Shown: piece by piece, positions 1 to 8,778 of the stretch
How the letters are laid out: each line of letters opens with the position of its first letter
Position numbering within the stretch: the first letter of the stretch is position 1
Assembly (NCBI RefSeq): GCF_016924145.1
Contig: NZ_JAFFZO010000036.1
Coordinates: 1-51,233, forward strand
DNA: 51,233 nt
From: Amphritea pacifica
GTDB lineage: Bacteria > Pseudomonadota > Gammaproteobacteria > Pseudomonadales > Balneatricaceae
Direction: 5' to 3'
Notes under the pieces: generated by a model
The model's database searches: none
What the model was told of the DNA's origin: nothing
Seen by the model: only the letters and a program-made list of their open reading frames with translations
Translations under genes and position numbers: made by a program

Positions 1-905
1 CGCTGATTAAACTGCTGCAGGGCGGTGATCCGCTGCCGTGGAGCCGGGCCAACGAAACGGTTCCCGTCAGTATGATCCAGGAGCCAACACCTGCAGAGAT
101 TAAACAGCGCATCGAAGACAATAAAGGGGAAACCTATTGGGATGAAAATCAATGTACCATAGGCTCGCTTAATCGCTGGGGATTAATCTACTTTTACATC
201 ACCATGTTTGCTAAGGGTGGGATTGTAATTTTAGCACCCATATTTTTAATTGTAGTATTAGCTAATATACTCTTCGACGATACCATTGTTTTTACAGAGC
301 TCTTGGATGTTATATATATATATAGCGTTTACGTGTTTCTCCCTTCAGGCCTGATCTGGGGTTATGCGGAAGCCTCTGAGCACGGCTACCTCCCCATGCC
401 CTGGTTTATGAAAGCGGTCAAACATTTTACGTTCAGCCGTGCCACTGGCATGGTCACCCGCTATAAAAACAATAAAGAGCTCTATAGCCATCCTTTCCCC
501 GAGTTCGACTGTTATCTGGTCAGCAGCCCCAGCCATCAGGGCATACTCAGCTATCAGTTGCATCTGGTGCACCGCTATCACCGTTACTTCGACAGCATCC
601 CCCTGCACGGTTTCAGCACCAGCCAGCAACCGGACGAGTTTGAGCGGGTCTGGAACCTGATCCAGCGCTATATGGACACCAGCCAGCCGATGCCCGATGT
701 GCCAGAGCTGGAACCCGCTCGCCCTCGCGACCCCACCACCGCCGCCTACGATGCTAAAACCAATCGACAACCCGATTACTGGTTCTCAATGGATGATGAC
801 GAGTTTAAAGAGGCGATCGCTCAACTACGCGCTGAGCAACGTTTTATGCCTAGTATGGGCCCGGAGATCGATCTGTTTGATAGACATGGACTTCATACAA
901 AATAA
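1..905 (+). CDS. hypothetical membrane protein, 5'-truncated by window edge
   Basis: The reading frame is open to the left edge: codons before the first in-window ATG (72) read as plausible protein (…GDPLPWSRANETVPVS…), so the true start lies outside the window. Two hydrophobic segments follow at about residues 45-68 and 78-98 counted from ATG 72. A soluble C-terminal part contains a basic stretch (FSRATGMVTRYKNN), a PFPEFDCYLVSSPS segment and an acidic tail. The pattern of two membrane helices, an FxR-xx-GxV strand and a W-xx-IQRYMD helix resembles the DUF6708-like proteins often found near type VI secretion VgrG/PAAR genes, but this is a recollection of the pattern only. No secretion gene is visible here. 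The 5' half is AT-rich and the 3' half is near the genome average, suggesting a mosaic origin. Function unknown. Confidence 0.7.
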   Translation, partial: LIKLLQGGDPLPWSRANETVPVSMIQEPTPAEIKQRIEDNKGETYWDENQCTIGSLNRWGLIYFYITMFAKGGIVILAPIFLIVVLANILFDDTIVFTELLDVIYIYSVYVFLPSGLIWGYAEASEHGYLPMPWFMKAVKHFTFSRATGMVTRYKNNKELYSHPFPEFDCYLVSSPSHQGILSYQLHLVHRYHRYFDSIPLHGFSTSQQPDEFERVWNLIQRYMDTSQPMPDVPELEPARPRDPTTAAYDAKTNRQPDYWFSMDDDEFKEAIAQLRAEQRFMPSMGPEIDLFDRHGLHTK

Positions 906-993
906 ATCGTAGTAATCAAAAATAAAACCACTATAAAAATAAAGAAACAAAGACAACTTTATTAAAAGCATATCAAAAGGCATAAATAAAATT

Positions 994-1785
994 ATGGGCT
1001 TCCAAACCGAACTCAGCTACCCAGCCAGCGAAATAAGCAGAAAAGCAAACAAAGCCATAGGGCGACTATTTATGAAAATAGGCCCTAGAATTGGAATATC
1101 GTTTATAATATGGTTTTCCTCTTCAACAATATTATTTCTTGCAGCAGCAATATCAAACTTTAATTATTCAGTGGTAGTAACAGCACTGCTAGTAAGCTTG
1201 ACACCAATAGCTATTATTTGCATATTTTCTTTGCTTTATATCATGATAGCTTGGTTCATGGTTGCTGCTTTTGGGAAAAAACCGGAAGATCGTTTCTCTC
1301 ATTTGCTATTCTGGACCGCAATCATTTCCAACTCACTATTCATATCAGCAATATCTGACACACACTTTGGCTTAAATGATAGTGAAGGAACAGCAAGAAC
1401 AATCATCATCATATCAATAATGATTGGTTGTGGAGTTCTATTACACAGAGGAGAGGAACTTGAAAAAAGCATAAAAACAAGAGTGCTTCTATTCTGCTTT
1501 TTTGCTTTTACAATTTTAGAACTGTTATTACCTATCGTTATAAAGAAAAATACTCCGGTAATGGTCGAATATGCAAATTGCGGTATTGTAAATTCTTATT
1601 CATCTACAGGCGCAACAATCAATATACCAACATGCTTCATGAGGTTTAAAATCATTGGAGATAAAACAAAAGAATCATATTTTGTTCGCGGACTATCATA
1701 CGATGAAATCTCGGAAGCCAAACCAGGTGAAGTCTTCAATTATAAAGTAGGAAAAGGACTTTTCGATCATTACAAAAGCAATTGA
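994..1785 (+). CDS. hypothetical AT-rich integral membrane protein (263 aa)
   Basis: No family recognised. Hydrophobic segments lie at roughly residues 30-52, 58-90, 103-121, 133-150 and 164-183. They are followed by a soluble C-terminal domain of about 80 residues with two cysteines (in YANCGIV and PTCFMRF), which may sit outside the cytoplasm. Codon and base use is far more AT-rich (many AAA, ATA, AAT codons) than the housekeeping genes to the right, a sign of horizontal acquisition. It follows the preceding membrane-protein gene by 88 AT-rich bases on the same strand. No clear Shine-Dalgarno sequence precedes the ATG (AAGG lies somewhat upstream). With the frameshifted gene downstream it forms a three-gene membrane-protein accessory group, perhaps immunity or effector accessory proteins; that is speculation. 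Confidence 0.72.
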   Translation: MGFQTELSYPASEISRKANKAIGRLFMKIGPRIGISFIIWFSSSTILFLAAAISNFNYSVVVTALLVSLTPIAIICIFSLLYIMIAWFMVAAFGKKPEDRFSHLLFWTAIISNSLFISAISDTHFGLNDSEGTARTIIIISIMIGCGVLLHRGEELEKSIKTRVLLFCFFAFTILELLLPIVIKKNTPVMVEYANCGIVNSYSSTGATINIPTCFMRFKIIGDKTKESYFVRGLSYDEISEAKPGEVFNYKVGKGLFDHYKSN

Positions 1786-1840
1786 TTATAGCTAATCAAA
1801 CTTTGACTGCCATAGTAGTTAACACATGGAGGTGTAACCG

Positions 1841-2133
1841 ATGAATCATTCTGTATTGAAAGATCTTAGTTTTTCCAAAGCCAGTGAATACAATGAAAAG
1901 ATGGCCAGGTTAAACAAAAATCTGAACCGTCTTAAGTACCAGCTGTTGCTCGCTTACTGTTATTAGCGTTCACACTCTTTGCGATGATAACTTTCCCCTA
2001 CCTGCCGGTATACGCATTTGTCATTATTTTCATATTCCCGATATTGTCAGTATCACGTCACATCAAACACTATGAACACGCTATTCAAGCACTAAAAGAA
2101 TCCGTCGAAGATTTTGACTTCTATATGCACTGA
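1841..2133 (+). pseudogene. small two-part membrane protein gene broken by a frameshift
   Basis: A good Shine-Dalgarno (GGAGGTG, ending 5 bases before the ATG) starts an ORF encoding MNHSVLKDLSFSKASEYNEK… that stops after 41 codons at TAG 1964-1966. The continuation lies in another frame: from about 1957 it reads LLLAFTLFAM…, a strongly hydrophobic helix pair followed by a charged tail ending FDFYMH and TGA at 2131. Adding one base (or removing two) near 1955 would fuse the parts into a single protein of about 97 residues: a charged N-terminal helix, a membrane hairpin and an acidic C-terminus. Either the gene is decayed, the assembly has a 1-base error at this point, or the frameshift is programmed. 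It follows the AT-rich hypothetical gene by 55 bases and probably belonged to the same transcript. Confidence 0.6.
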
Positions 2134-2143
2134 GTTTCGCCAT

Positions 2144-2184
2144 AAAAAAACGCGCTGATTCTTTCGAATCAGCGCGTTTTTTTT
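2144..2184. terminator. bidirectional rho-independent terminator
   Basis: Perfect 11-bp stem (CGCGCTGATTC / GAATCAGCGCG) with a TTTC loop, flanked by seven A on the left and eight T on the right. It can end both the rightward accessory genes and the leftward tyrS transcript. Confidence 0.93.
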
Positions 2185-2201
2185 AGGTTTCAGGTAAATA
2201 A

Positions 2202-3500
2202 TCAGATCACAAACAGGTGGTGCTTTTTCTTGCCCAGTTTCACCAGGAAGAACCGGCTATAAGTGCCGTTCGCAGCGGCAAACACTTCAGCCGCTTTCAT
2301 GTTGTCATCCATACCCTTCTCAGCACCGTTGACGATGACTGCATTACGCTGCAGAGCATCTTTGATCTGTTTACCGGAAGCCGCCAGACCTGCATCACTC
2401 AGCAGAGTGGTCAGGGGCGTCTCTGCCAGATCAACGTCCGTCAGGCTTGATGAAGGCAGTCCATCCAGTTGCAGCTGTTCAAAATCCGCTTCACTCAGAT
2501 CAGAGAGGTTGCCGCTGAACAGGGCGTCAGTGATGCGCATCGCAGCAACCAGCCCCTCTTCACCATGCACCAGACGCGTCACTTCCCGTGCCAGGACTGA
2601 CTGCGCTTCAGGACGGCCTTCACGCTCGGCATCCGCTTTCTCCAGGGCGTCGATCTCTTCAATAGATAAAAAGGTAAAGTATCTGAGGAAGTTGTACACA
2701 TCAGCGTCATTAGTCTGCAGCCAGAATTGGTAGAAGGCGTAAGGCGATGTTTTTGCAGAGGACAGCCAGATGGTACCGGACTCAGTTTTACCAAACTTTG
2801 TACCATCAGACTTAGTAATCAGCGGCAGGGTCAGACCAAAGGCTTTGTTGCCATTCATGCGTCGGGTCAGCTCGGTACCACCGGTAATATTACCCCACTG
2901 GTCAGAACCACCGATCTGCAGGGTGCAGCCGTGACTGGCGTTCAGTTGCTGATAATCGTATGACTGCAGAATCATGTAGGTAAATTCGGTAAAGGAGATC
3001 CCCTCACCTTCCCGGTCGATCCGCTGTTTGACCGACTCTTTAGCAATCATCTGGTTAACGGAGAAATGCTTGCCGACATCACGCAGGAAGGTGAGAATAT
3101 CCATCCCACGGGTCCAGTCGAGGTTATTCACCACTTCCGCACTGTTTTCACCACAGTCGAAGTCGATAAACTGACTCACCTGACCTTTGAGTTTTTCAAC
3201 CCAGCCCGCCACGGTGCTGTCATCGTTGAGTTTGCGTTCCTGTGCTTTAAAGCTCGGATCACCGATCAAACCAGTGGCTCCCCCCACCAGCGCCAGCGGC
3301 TTGTGGCCGGCCTGCTGAAAACGTTTCAGCGCCAGCAGTGGCACCAGCGAACCGATGTGAAGGCTGTCAGCGGTGGGGTCAAAACCACAATAGAGGGTGA
3401 CAGAACCTTCAGCCAGGTGTTGTTCCAGCTCTTCTTCACTGGTCATCTGCGCGATCAGTCCGCGCGCACTGAGATCCTGTAGCAGTGTTTTGTCTGTCAT
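2202..3500 (-). CDS. tyrS: tyrosyl-tRNA synthetase
   Basis: Cytoplasmic class I aminoacyl-tRNA synthetase that charges tRNA-Tyr with tyrosine. The Rossmann catalytic core carries the HIGH-type motif HIGS at residues 48-51, the tyrosine/adenylate-pocket segment [10 protein letters not shown] (195-204) and the KMSKS-type loop as KFGKT (235-239), the variant typical of TyrRS proteins of the E. coli type. A C-terminal S4-like RNA-binding domain occupies about 365-430. At 432 residues it is close to the usual ~424. It is divergent from the M23 peptidase gene, the arrangement also seen in Pseudomonas. Transcription ends at the hairpin just downstream. Confidence 0.97.
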   Translation of the reverse strand: MTDKTLLQDLSARGLIAQMTSEEELEQHLAEGSVTLYCGFDPTADSLHIGSLVPLLALKRFQQAGHKPLALVGGATGLIGDPSFKAQERKLNDDSTVAGWVEKLKGQVSQFIDFDCGENSAEVVNNLDWTRGMDILTFLRDVGKHFSVNQMIAKESVKQRIDREGEGISFTEFTYMILQSYDYQQLNASHGCTLQIGGSDQWGNITGGTELTRRMNGNKAFGLTLPLITKSDGTKFGKTESGTIWLSSAKTSPYAFYQFWLQTNDADVYNFLRYFTFLSIEEIDALEKADAEREGRPEAQSVLAREVTRLVHGEEGLVAAMRITDALFSGNLSDLSEADFEQLQLDGLPSSSLTDVDLAETPLTTLLSDAGLAASGKQIKDALQRNAVIVNGAEKGMDDNMKAAEVFAAANGTYSRFFLVKLGKKKHHLFVI

Positions 3501-3865
3501 TGCCTTCTATTTACCTTCTCAAAATAAGTAGTCATCATGGATTGGGGGCGTATTCTACCCTTCCACATCAGATCCGACAAACCTATGATGCTGCTATAGA
3601 GCGATAAGCGTCACTTTTTCTGGACTTCCTTCGCCTGAATAAAGCAACGGGCAAAACAGAACTTTTCTGACAAAAGAAGCTCTGATCCAGACCTACCGAG
3701 CGGGTAAACCTGCCGGTCTGATATAAAAAAGAGACAATCGTGTCTGCGGATAGCCGAATATTCGCTTAATTTGTAATGATTTTCGCCGATACAGAGTGAA
3801 TATTTCGGTTATGTGACAGCATCCGGTATAATTCATCGAATTTTACAATACTGAGGTACACTGCC
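3501..3865. other. divergent intergenic region tyrS / M23 peptidase with imperfect hairpin
   Basis: 365 bases without a convincing ORF, carrying the divergent promoters. The most visible structure is a nested inverted repeat at 3688-3720: CAGACC pairs with GGTCTG and encloses GCGGGT / ACCTGC (one G-T pair). It is followed by AT-rich sequence but no terminator T-run on either strand. It could be a leader structure of the tyrS transcript; no T-box is expected in this group and none was seen. Promoter boxes could not be assigned with confidence. Confidence 0.4.
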
Positions 3866-5263
3866 GTGTTTCTAGTTGAGCGGTTAAAAAAGCATCTTCC
3901 GGTCACCCACCTGATGGCGGTCATTATCTGTACGGTAATCATCGGCCTGACAGCGATGCTGATGCCCTCTGCGGAGGCGCCCGCTTCGGATGCACCAATA
4001 ACCTTTACTCAACCCCATATCAACGACCCACAACCGCTCTCCTCGGCAGCGCAGCAATCTGATCCTGACAACAAGCACCCATCTGACGCAGGGAACACTC
4101 AGGTCGCCATGATGCTCCCCTCTAAGCTAACGTCCCCTGCTCAGCCAGCAACGCAGAAAGCAGATGTGTGGAAGGATGTGACCGTACGCAGTGGTGACAC
4201 CCTGACCTCTGTTTTTAAACGCGCGGGGCTTACCGGTCGGGATGCTTTTCTGGTCAGCACTGCCGTGAAAGGCACTGAGGCTCTGAAACGGATCTACCCC
4301 GGTCAAACCCTGAGCTTTGTCATCGAAGATAAACAGCTGATAAAACTGAAGCATATCCGCAATCAGCTGGAAAGCTCACTGCTCACCGCCACTGATCAGG
4401 GGTTCAGTGTTAAAGAGATAACCAAGCAGCCAGACATCGAGACCCGCTTTGCCTCAGGCAGCATCGAAAACTCGCTGTTTCTGGATGCCTCTGCGGCAGG
4501 CCTGTCTGACAAGATGATTATGGAACTGGCGGCTATTTTTGGCTGGGATATCGACTTCGTGCTCGATCTGCGCCAGGGTGACCGTTTCAACCTGGTCTAC
4601 GAAGAGAAATATCTCGAGGGTAAAAAGATCGGCGAAGGCAATATACTCTCAGCCCAGTTTATTAATCAGGGAGAAACCTACACCGCTATCCGTTATACCG
4701 ACAGCGATGGCAATAGCAGTTACTACACCCCGGAAGGTGACAGTATGCGTAAGGCATTCCTGCGCAGCCCGGTGGACTTTGCCCGCATCAGCTCCAGTTT
4801 CAAAGCACGTCGAAAGCACCCGGTGCTTGGCCTGACACGAGCCCATAAGGGCACCGACTATGCCGCTCGCACCGGCACACCGATCAAGGCGGCGGGCGAT
4901 GGTAAAATTATCTGGCGCGGCAAAAAAGGCGGCTACGGCAACTGTGTTATCGTCCAGCATGGCGGTAATATCACCACTCTCTATGGCCATATGAACAGTT
5001 TCCGCAAAGGCCAGAAAACCGGTAGCCGGGTCAGCCAGGGAGATGTGATCGGTTATGTCGGCCAGACCGGACTCGCCTCAGGTCCCCATCTGCACTACGA
5101 GTTCCGGGTTAACGGGGTACATAAAAACCCTCAGACAGTAAAACTGCCCCACGCTGCACCGATAGCTAAAGCAGAGCGGCAAAAATTCTTCGCCATGGCG
5201 AAACAAACACTGGCACAGCTGGAGTCGTTTAAAGCAACCCAACTGGCCTCAGCAGCCCACTGA
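3866..5263 (+). CDS. mepM: M23-family peptidoglycan endopeptidase, MepM/OapA type
   Basis: Predicted periplasmic, inner-membrane-anchored zinc metallopeptidase that cuts peptidoglycan cross-links during wall growth. There is one N-terminal membrane helix (about 15-33), a low-complexity linker, an OapA/LysM-like domain (about 103-155, beginning VRSGDTLTSVFKRAG), a middle domain, and a LytM/M23 domain with the zinc ligands H327 and D331 (AHKGTD) and H408/H410 (GPHLHYEF), plus H375 (LYGHM). All catalytic residues are present, so it should be active rather than an EnvC-like activator. The start is GTG, chosen because it immediately precedes the membrane helix and has a GAGG about 9 bases upstream. 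anmK follows at 28 bases, coupling wall cleavage to recycling, as in Pseudomonas. Confidence 0.92.
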   Translation: MFLVERLKKHLPVTHLMAVIICTVIIGLTAMLMPSAEAPASDAPITFTQPHINDPQPLSSAAQQSDPDNKHPSDAGNTQVAMMLPSKLTSPAQPATQKADVWKDVTVRSGDTLTSVFKRAGLTGRDAFLVSTAVKGTEALKRIYPGQTLSFVIEDKQLIKLKHIRNQLESSLLTATDQGFSVKEITKQPDIETRFASGSIENSLFLDASAAGLSDKMIMELAAIFGWDIDFVLDLRQGDRFNLVYEEKYLEGKKIGEGNILSAQFINQGETYTAIRYTDSDGNSSYYTPEGDSMRKAFLRSPVDFARISSSFKARRKHPVLGLTRAHKGTDYAARTGTPIKAAGDGKIIWRGKKGGYGNCVIVQHGGNITTLYGHMNSFRKGQKTGSRVSQGDVIGYVGQTGLASGPHLHYEFRVNGVHKNPQTVKLPHAAPIAKAERQKFFAMAKQTLAQLESFKATQLASAAH

Positions 5264-5291
5264 TCTTCGTAAGCGACAGGCAGATATATTG

Positions 5292-6410
5292 ATGAACGGC
5301 TCCATCTGTGCACCCGTCTATATAGGCCTGATGTCGGGCACCAGTCTCGACAGTATCGATGCGGTAGCGGTTCGCTTTGAGCCGCAATTTGAGCTGCTCG
5401 CCAGCCATAGTGAACCGATCCCTCCTGCGGTCCATGCGGCCATCCTGTCCCTGTTAACCCCCGGTGATAATGAGATTGAACGGCTGGGGCGGCTTGACCT
5501 TCAACTGGCCGAACTGTTTGCCAGCGCGGTAAATAACCTGATCAGCACACACCATCTGGAGCAGAAACAGATTGCTGCGATCGGCAGCCACGGGCAGACC
5601 ATTCGTCACCGACCCGAAGCAAACTTCACCCTGCAGATCGGTGATCCGAATCTGATCGCCGAACGCACCGGCATCACCACCATCGGCGACTTCCGCCGCC
5701 GTGATATGGCCGCTGGCGGTCAGGGGGCACCGCTGGTGCCCGCGTTTCACAACGCCCTGTTTCGTCACACAACAGTGAACCGGGTTCTGGTGAATATCGG
5801 CGGTATGGCCAATCTCACCATTCTCGAAGCCGCTGAAGACAAACCCATCAGGGGTTACGATACCGGTCCCGGCAATGTGCTGATGGACAGCTGGATAATG
5901 CAACACAAGCATGAAAGCTATGATCGGGATGGACGCTGGGCGGCCCGGGGGAAAATAGTCCCTCAGTTGCTGCAGCAGATGCTGGCGCTGCCTTACTTCA
6001 ATGAACCGGCCCCGAAGAGCACTGGACGCGAGCAGTTTAACCTGCAGTGGCTGGAGCAGAAGGTGAATGCCCTCGCAGTAAGCCCTCCGCCAGAGGATGT
6101 TCAGGCCACGTTGCTGGAACTGACCGCTATGTCGATTGCCGGCGCCATCAAAAGCCATCAACTGAGCGATCTGCAGGTCTTTCTCTGTGGCGGAGGCAGC
6201 CATAACAGCCTGCTGAAGGCCCGCCTGACTGAGCTGCTTGAACCGCACTACCTGAGCACCACCGCAGAGCTAAACCTCGACCCGGACTGGGTTGAAGCGG
6301 CGGCATTTGCCTGGCTGGCCTACCGCACCCTCAACCATCTGAGCGGTAATATTCCGGACGTCACCGGCGCGGCAGGATACCGCCCCCTGGGGGCAATTTA
6401 CCGGGGCTGA
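5292..6410 (+). CDS. anmK: anhydro-N-acetylmuramic acid kinase
   Basis: Converts 1,6-anhydro-MurNAc recovered from cell-wall turnover to MurNAc-6-phosphate, using ATP. It belongs to the ASKHA fold. The N-terminal phosphate-binding loop GLMSGTSLDSID starts at residue 12. The GDFRRRDMAAGGQGAPL substrate segment, the catalytic-aspartate motif GYDTGPGN and a late glycine loop (FLCGGGSHN) are all visible. At 372 residues it matches the family (~370). The ATG is preferred over an in-frame TTG one codon upstream because the two share the same ACAGG ribosome site and family members begin here. It sits just after the M23 peptidase gene, as in Pseudomonas genomes. Confidence 0.95.
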   Translation: MNGSICAPVYIGLMSGTSLDSIDAVAVRFEPQFELLASHSEPIPPAVHAAILSLLTPGDNEIERLGRLDLQLAELFASAVNNLISTHHLEQKQIAAIGSHGQTIRHRPEANFTLQIGDPNLIAERTGITTIGDFRRRDMAAGGQGAPLVPAFHNALFRHTTVNRVLVNIGGMANLTILEAAEDKPIRGYDTGPGNVLMDSWIMQHKHESYDRDGRWAARGKIVPQLLQQMLALPYFNEPAPKSTGREQFNLQWLEQKVNALAVSPPPEDVQATLLELTAMSIAGAIKSHQLSDLQVFLCGGGSHNSLLKARLTELLEPHYLSTTAELNLDPDWVEAAAFAWLAYRTLNHLSGNIPDVTGAAGYRPLGAIYRG

Positions 6411-6429
6411 CTCGTCTGAAATGTCAAAC

Positions 6430-6858
6430 CTAACTTGCGGCCAGCAACGGGATCAGTTGCCGCTTATTTACCATCAGATCGGCCAGCGTGTACTGACGCA
6501 TGGTATCAATGAACGCCCGCATCCCCTCCATCAGTGCTTTTTTTAATTCACAGCAAGGCAGCAGTTGACAGGACGTTGACAGACAATCAACACCATCCAG
6601 ATGGTTTTCCAACTGTTCGATGACATCGCCAATATTGATCGATTCAGGGGACTGCGCCAGCCGGATGCCGCCATTCTTACCGCGTATCGTCTGCACATAT
6701 CCCAGTTTAGCCAGTTGCCCAATCACTTTCACCATATGACTCTGGGACACCTGATAGACGGCGGACACTTCTGCCACGCTACTCAACCGCGCTTCTTCCA
6801 GAGTAGCCAGATACATCAATGTTCGCAGGCCAAAATCGGTGAAAGCGCTTAGTCTCAT
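6430..6858 (-). CDS. nsrR: Rrf2-family NO-sensing repressor NsrR
   Basis: DNA-binding repressor whose [Fe-S] cluster is damaged by nitric oxide, releasing NO-detoxification genes. It has an Rrf2 winged helix (about residues 1-75, with SQSHMVKVIGQLAKLGYV and RGKNGGIRLA) and cluster cysteines C92, C97 and C102/C103 (DCLSTSCQLLPCCELK), the spacing seen in E. coli NsrR. At 142 residues it has the family length. The ATG was chosen because AGGAG sits 5 bases upstream; an in-frame GTG two codons earlier overlaps that ribosome site. It lies downstream of hmp on the same strand, and palindromes between the hemerythrin gene and the 66-aa gene are its probable operators. Its start is only 23 bases below a strong terminator hairpin. 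Confidence 0.93.
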   Translation of the reverse strand: MRLSAFTDFGLRTLMYLATLEEARLSSVAEVSAVYQVSQSHMVKVIGQLAKLGYVQTIRGKNGGIRLAQSPESINIGDVIEQLENHLDGVDCLSTSCQLLPCCELKKALMEGMRAFIDTMRQYTLADLMVNKRQLIPLLAAS

Positions 6859-6881
6859 AGCCACTCCTCAAGTCAGAAACA

Positions 6882-6916
6882 ATAAAAAACGGGGCATAGA
6901 CAACTATACCCCGTTT
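6882..6916 (-). terminator. rho-independent terminator after hmp / small ORF, just before nsrR
   Basis: On the minus strand a 13-bp stem (AAACGGGGTATAG / CTATGCCCCGTTT, one G-T pair, TTGT loop) is followed by further T residues. It ends about 23 bases before the nsrR start codon, so it could act either as a plain terminator or as an attenuator for nsrR. Confidence 0.85.
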
Positions 6917-6941
6917 AATTGCCTCGCCATAGCGGAAGCAA

Positions 6942-7091
6942 TCATAATCGCCGTAACAACAAATTGCAGCATGCCGCGAGTGCCGCCGCTTGTGGATAAA
7001 GTTTACTCCACACGCCCAACTGATCAGTACTGAAACAGAAGAACAGCGACATCACTCCGGCAACCATTGCACTCTTAAGAATCAGTTTCAT
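6942..7091 (-). CDS. possible 49-aa membrane peptide following hmp
   Basis: A short ORF begins 4 bases after the hmp stop codon and ends before the terminator. It starts MKLILKSAMVAGVMSLFF, giving one hydrophobic helix at about residues 6-20, then a second weakly hydrophobic stretch (PQAAALAACCNLLLRRL) with a Cys-Cys pair and a basic end. No family is recognised and there is no strong ribosome site of its own, so translation would depend on coupling to hmp. The position inside an NO-responsive transcript and the membrane-peptide character make it plausible, but it may be a chance ORF. Confidence 0.4.
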   Translation of the reverse strand: MKLILKSAMVAGVMSLFFCFSTDQLGVWSKLYPQAAALAACCNLLLRRL

Positions 7092-7095
7092 CTGT

Positions 7096-8301
7096 TTAAG
7101 CCAGGCTTTCCCCCGGTCCAAAGACTTCATAGTGAAGCCTTTCATCCTCGACACCTCGCGCTTTCAACTGCCGATAGATCGCTTTCATAAAGAGGACAGG
7201 CCCGCAAAAATAGTATTCGGCATCCTCCGGGCAATAATGCGCCAGCCAGTCCGCTGTAATATGACCCTGGTGATCATAATCCCCCCCTTGCCGGGCACCG
7301 CTCAGATCATCATAAAAGGTAGCTGCGGTCAGCTCAGGGTAGTCCCTTTTCAGACAATGAATATGTTCTGCAAATGCATGACTCTTTTGGTTACGGGTAC
7401 CATGCAGCCAGACAATTTTTCGGCCATCCTGATTGAGCAGCAATTCATTCAGCATACTCAGCATCGGGGTGATCCCCACGCCTCCGCTAATCAGCACCAC
7501 AGGACGATTATTCTGCTGCAGCAGCAGATCACCACCGGGCATATGGATCGCCAGCTGACTCCCCACCCCGATCTGTGTATGCAGATAATTAGACACCCGC
7601 CCTTCAGGAATGCCCGCAACCGGCGCAGGCTCCTGCTTAACTGAGATGCGATACCCCTCGGGGGTATGACGGTCAGACAGGCTATACTGACGTATCTCTT
7701 CATGTTCCCAGTCCGGGTTGACGACTTTCATACTGATGAACTGACCAGGAAGGTATGCAGGCAGCGGTTTACCATCGACAGGACGCAAATAGATGGAGCG
7801 GATTTCATCGCTCTCATCGACGATACGGGTAACGCTGAACGCTTTAAAACCAGACCATCCCTCTGCTTCAGCCTGCGCATAGAGCTGTTGTTCGCGGCCA
7901 ATCAGAATATCTGCTAACTGTTGGTACGCTTCTGCCCATGCCTGCAGAACAGCATCGGTTGCCACGTCTTCCCCCAACACCGCTCTGATCGCCTTTAGCA
8001 GATTACGCCCGACAACCTCATACTGCGGCGGGGCTATATCCAGACTGAAATGCTTCATGGCGATTTTCTCAACCGCACCACCCAGCGCGCCAAGGTTATC
8101 GATATTCGCCGCATATCCCAGAATAGCGGCTGCCAGGGTTGACTGTTGCCGACCGCTGGCCTGACTCGCCATATTAAACAGATGCTGAAGCTCTGGATTT
8201 TCGGCAAACAGCAGTTCGTAAAAATGCTGTGTGATCGCCTCTCCCGAGGCCTGAATAGCAGGCACTGTCGCTTTCACAATAGCTATTGTTTCTGTTTGCA
8301 T
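7096..8301 (-). CDS. hmp: flavohemoprotein, nitric oxide dioxygenase
   Basis: Cytoplasmic enzyme that oxidises NO to nitrate with O2 and NAD(P)H, and reduces NO slowly without oxygen. The N-terminal globin domain (about 1-140) has distal-pocket Y28 and proximal H84 (MKHFSLDI). The FAD-binding domain has RQYSLS at 204-209. The NAD(P)H domain has GGVGITPM (273-280) and CGPVLFM (366-372). At 401 residues it is full length (E. coli 396). The ATG with AGGG 5 bases upstream is preferred over a GTG two codons earlier. The hemerythrin gene lies 64 bases upstream and nsrR lies downstream, which fits NsrR control; a degenerate half-palindrome (TTTATTTGATTTATG) lies in the gap. Confidence 0.96.
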   Translation of the reverse strand: MQTETIAIVKATVPAIQASGEAITQHFYELLFAENPELQHLFNMASQASGRQQSTLAAAILGYAANIDNLGALGGAVEKIAMKHFSLDIAPPQYEVVGRNLLKAIRAVLGEDVATDAVLQAWAEAYQQLADILIGREQQLYAQAEAEGWSGFKAFSVTRIVDESDEIRSIYLRPVDGKPLPAYLPGQFISMKVVNPDWEHEEIRQYSLSDRHTPEGYRISVKQEPAPVAGIPEGRVSNYLHTQIGVGSQLAIHMPGGDLLLQQNNRPVVLISGGVGITPMLSMLNELLLNQDGRKIVWLHGTRNQKSHAFAEHIHCLKRDYPELTAATFYDDLSGARQGGDYDHQGHITADWLAHYCPEDAEYYFCGPVLFMKAIYRQLKARGVEDERLHYEVFGPGESLA

Positions 8302-8365
8302 AACCACCCTTTAAATTGACAAAACTTTATTTGATTTATGTATTACCAGACGCTGCATCACTACT

Positions 8366-8749
8366 TCAGCGCACCTGACTCTGTTGCAAAACATCGTAAT
8401 AACGCGCTTCTAAACAGGGAAATAACTCCCGCTCTTCAAAACGAATATGCTCTCTGAGCAGGTTAGCAAATCGCTTCAACTGGTCGGCATCCTCACTCTT
8501 GAATAACGCTCGTAGCAGCCGGTGCTCATCTCTGAAGCGCGCCAACAGCGGTTCACTGATCCCCTCAACCAGCTTCTCTTCCTCGGCAAAATGGGTCTTG
8601 AGCTCTGCTTGCACAACCTCACAAATATCCCGCCAATAGCTCTGCATTAAACGGGGGTCTTTTTGCGAGAGATCCAGCAACCGTTTGGCATAAACCAGTG
8701 CGCCATGGTGCTCACGGCTCAGAGATTTAAGAAGTGCTGATCTTTTCAT
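8366..8749 (-). CDS. hemerythrin-domain protein, NO/iron stress associated
   Basis: A 127-residue all-helical hemerythrin-like protein that should bind a di-iron centre. Candidate ligands are H14/H15 (REHHGALVY), H53 with E57 (THFAEEE), H76 (DEHRLL) and H101 with E105 (HIRFEERELFP). It lacks the N-terminal ScdA domain of YtfE/DnrN repair proteins, so it is a single-domain relative. Likely roles are handling NO, O2 or iron; the substrate is not determinable. Its start lies 30 bases from a perfect NsrR-like palindrome in the divergent promoter, and hmp follows in the same direction, so the two may be co-transcribed. Confidence 0.85.
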   Translation of the reverse strand: MKRSALLKSLSREHHGALVYAKRLLDLSQKDPRLMQSYWRDICEVVQAELKTHFAEEEKLVEGISEPLLARFRDEHRLLRALFKSEDADQLKRFANLLREHIRFEERELFPCLEARYYDVLQQSQVR

Positions 8750-8778
8750 TGCCTGACTCCTGAACAGATCTTTTTAAT

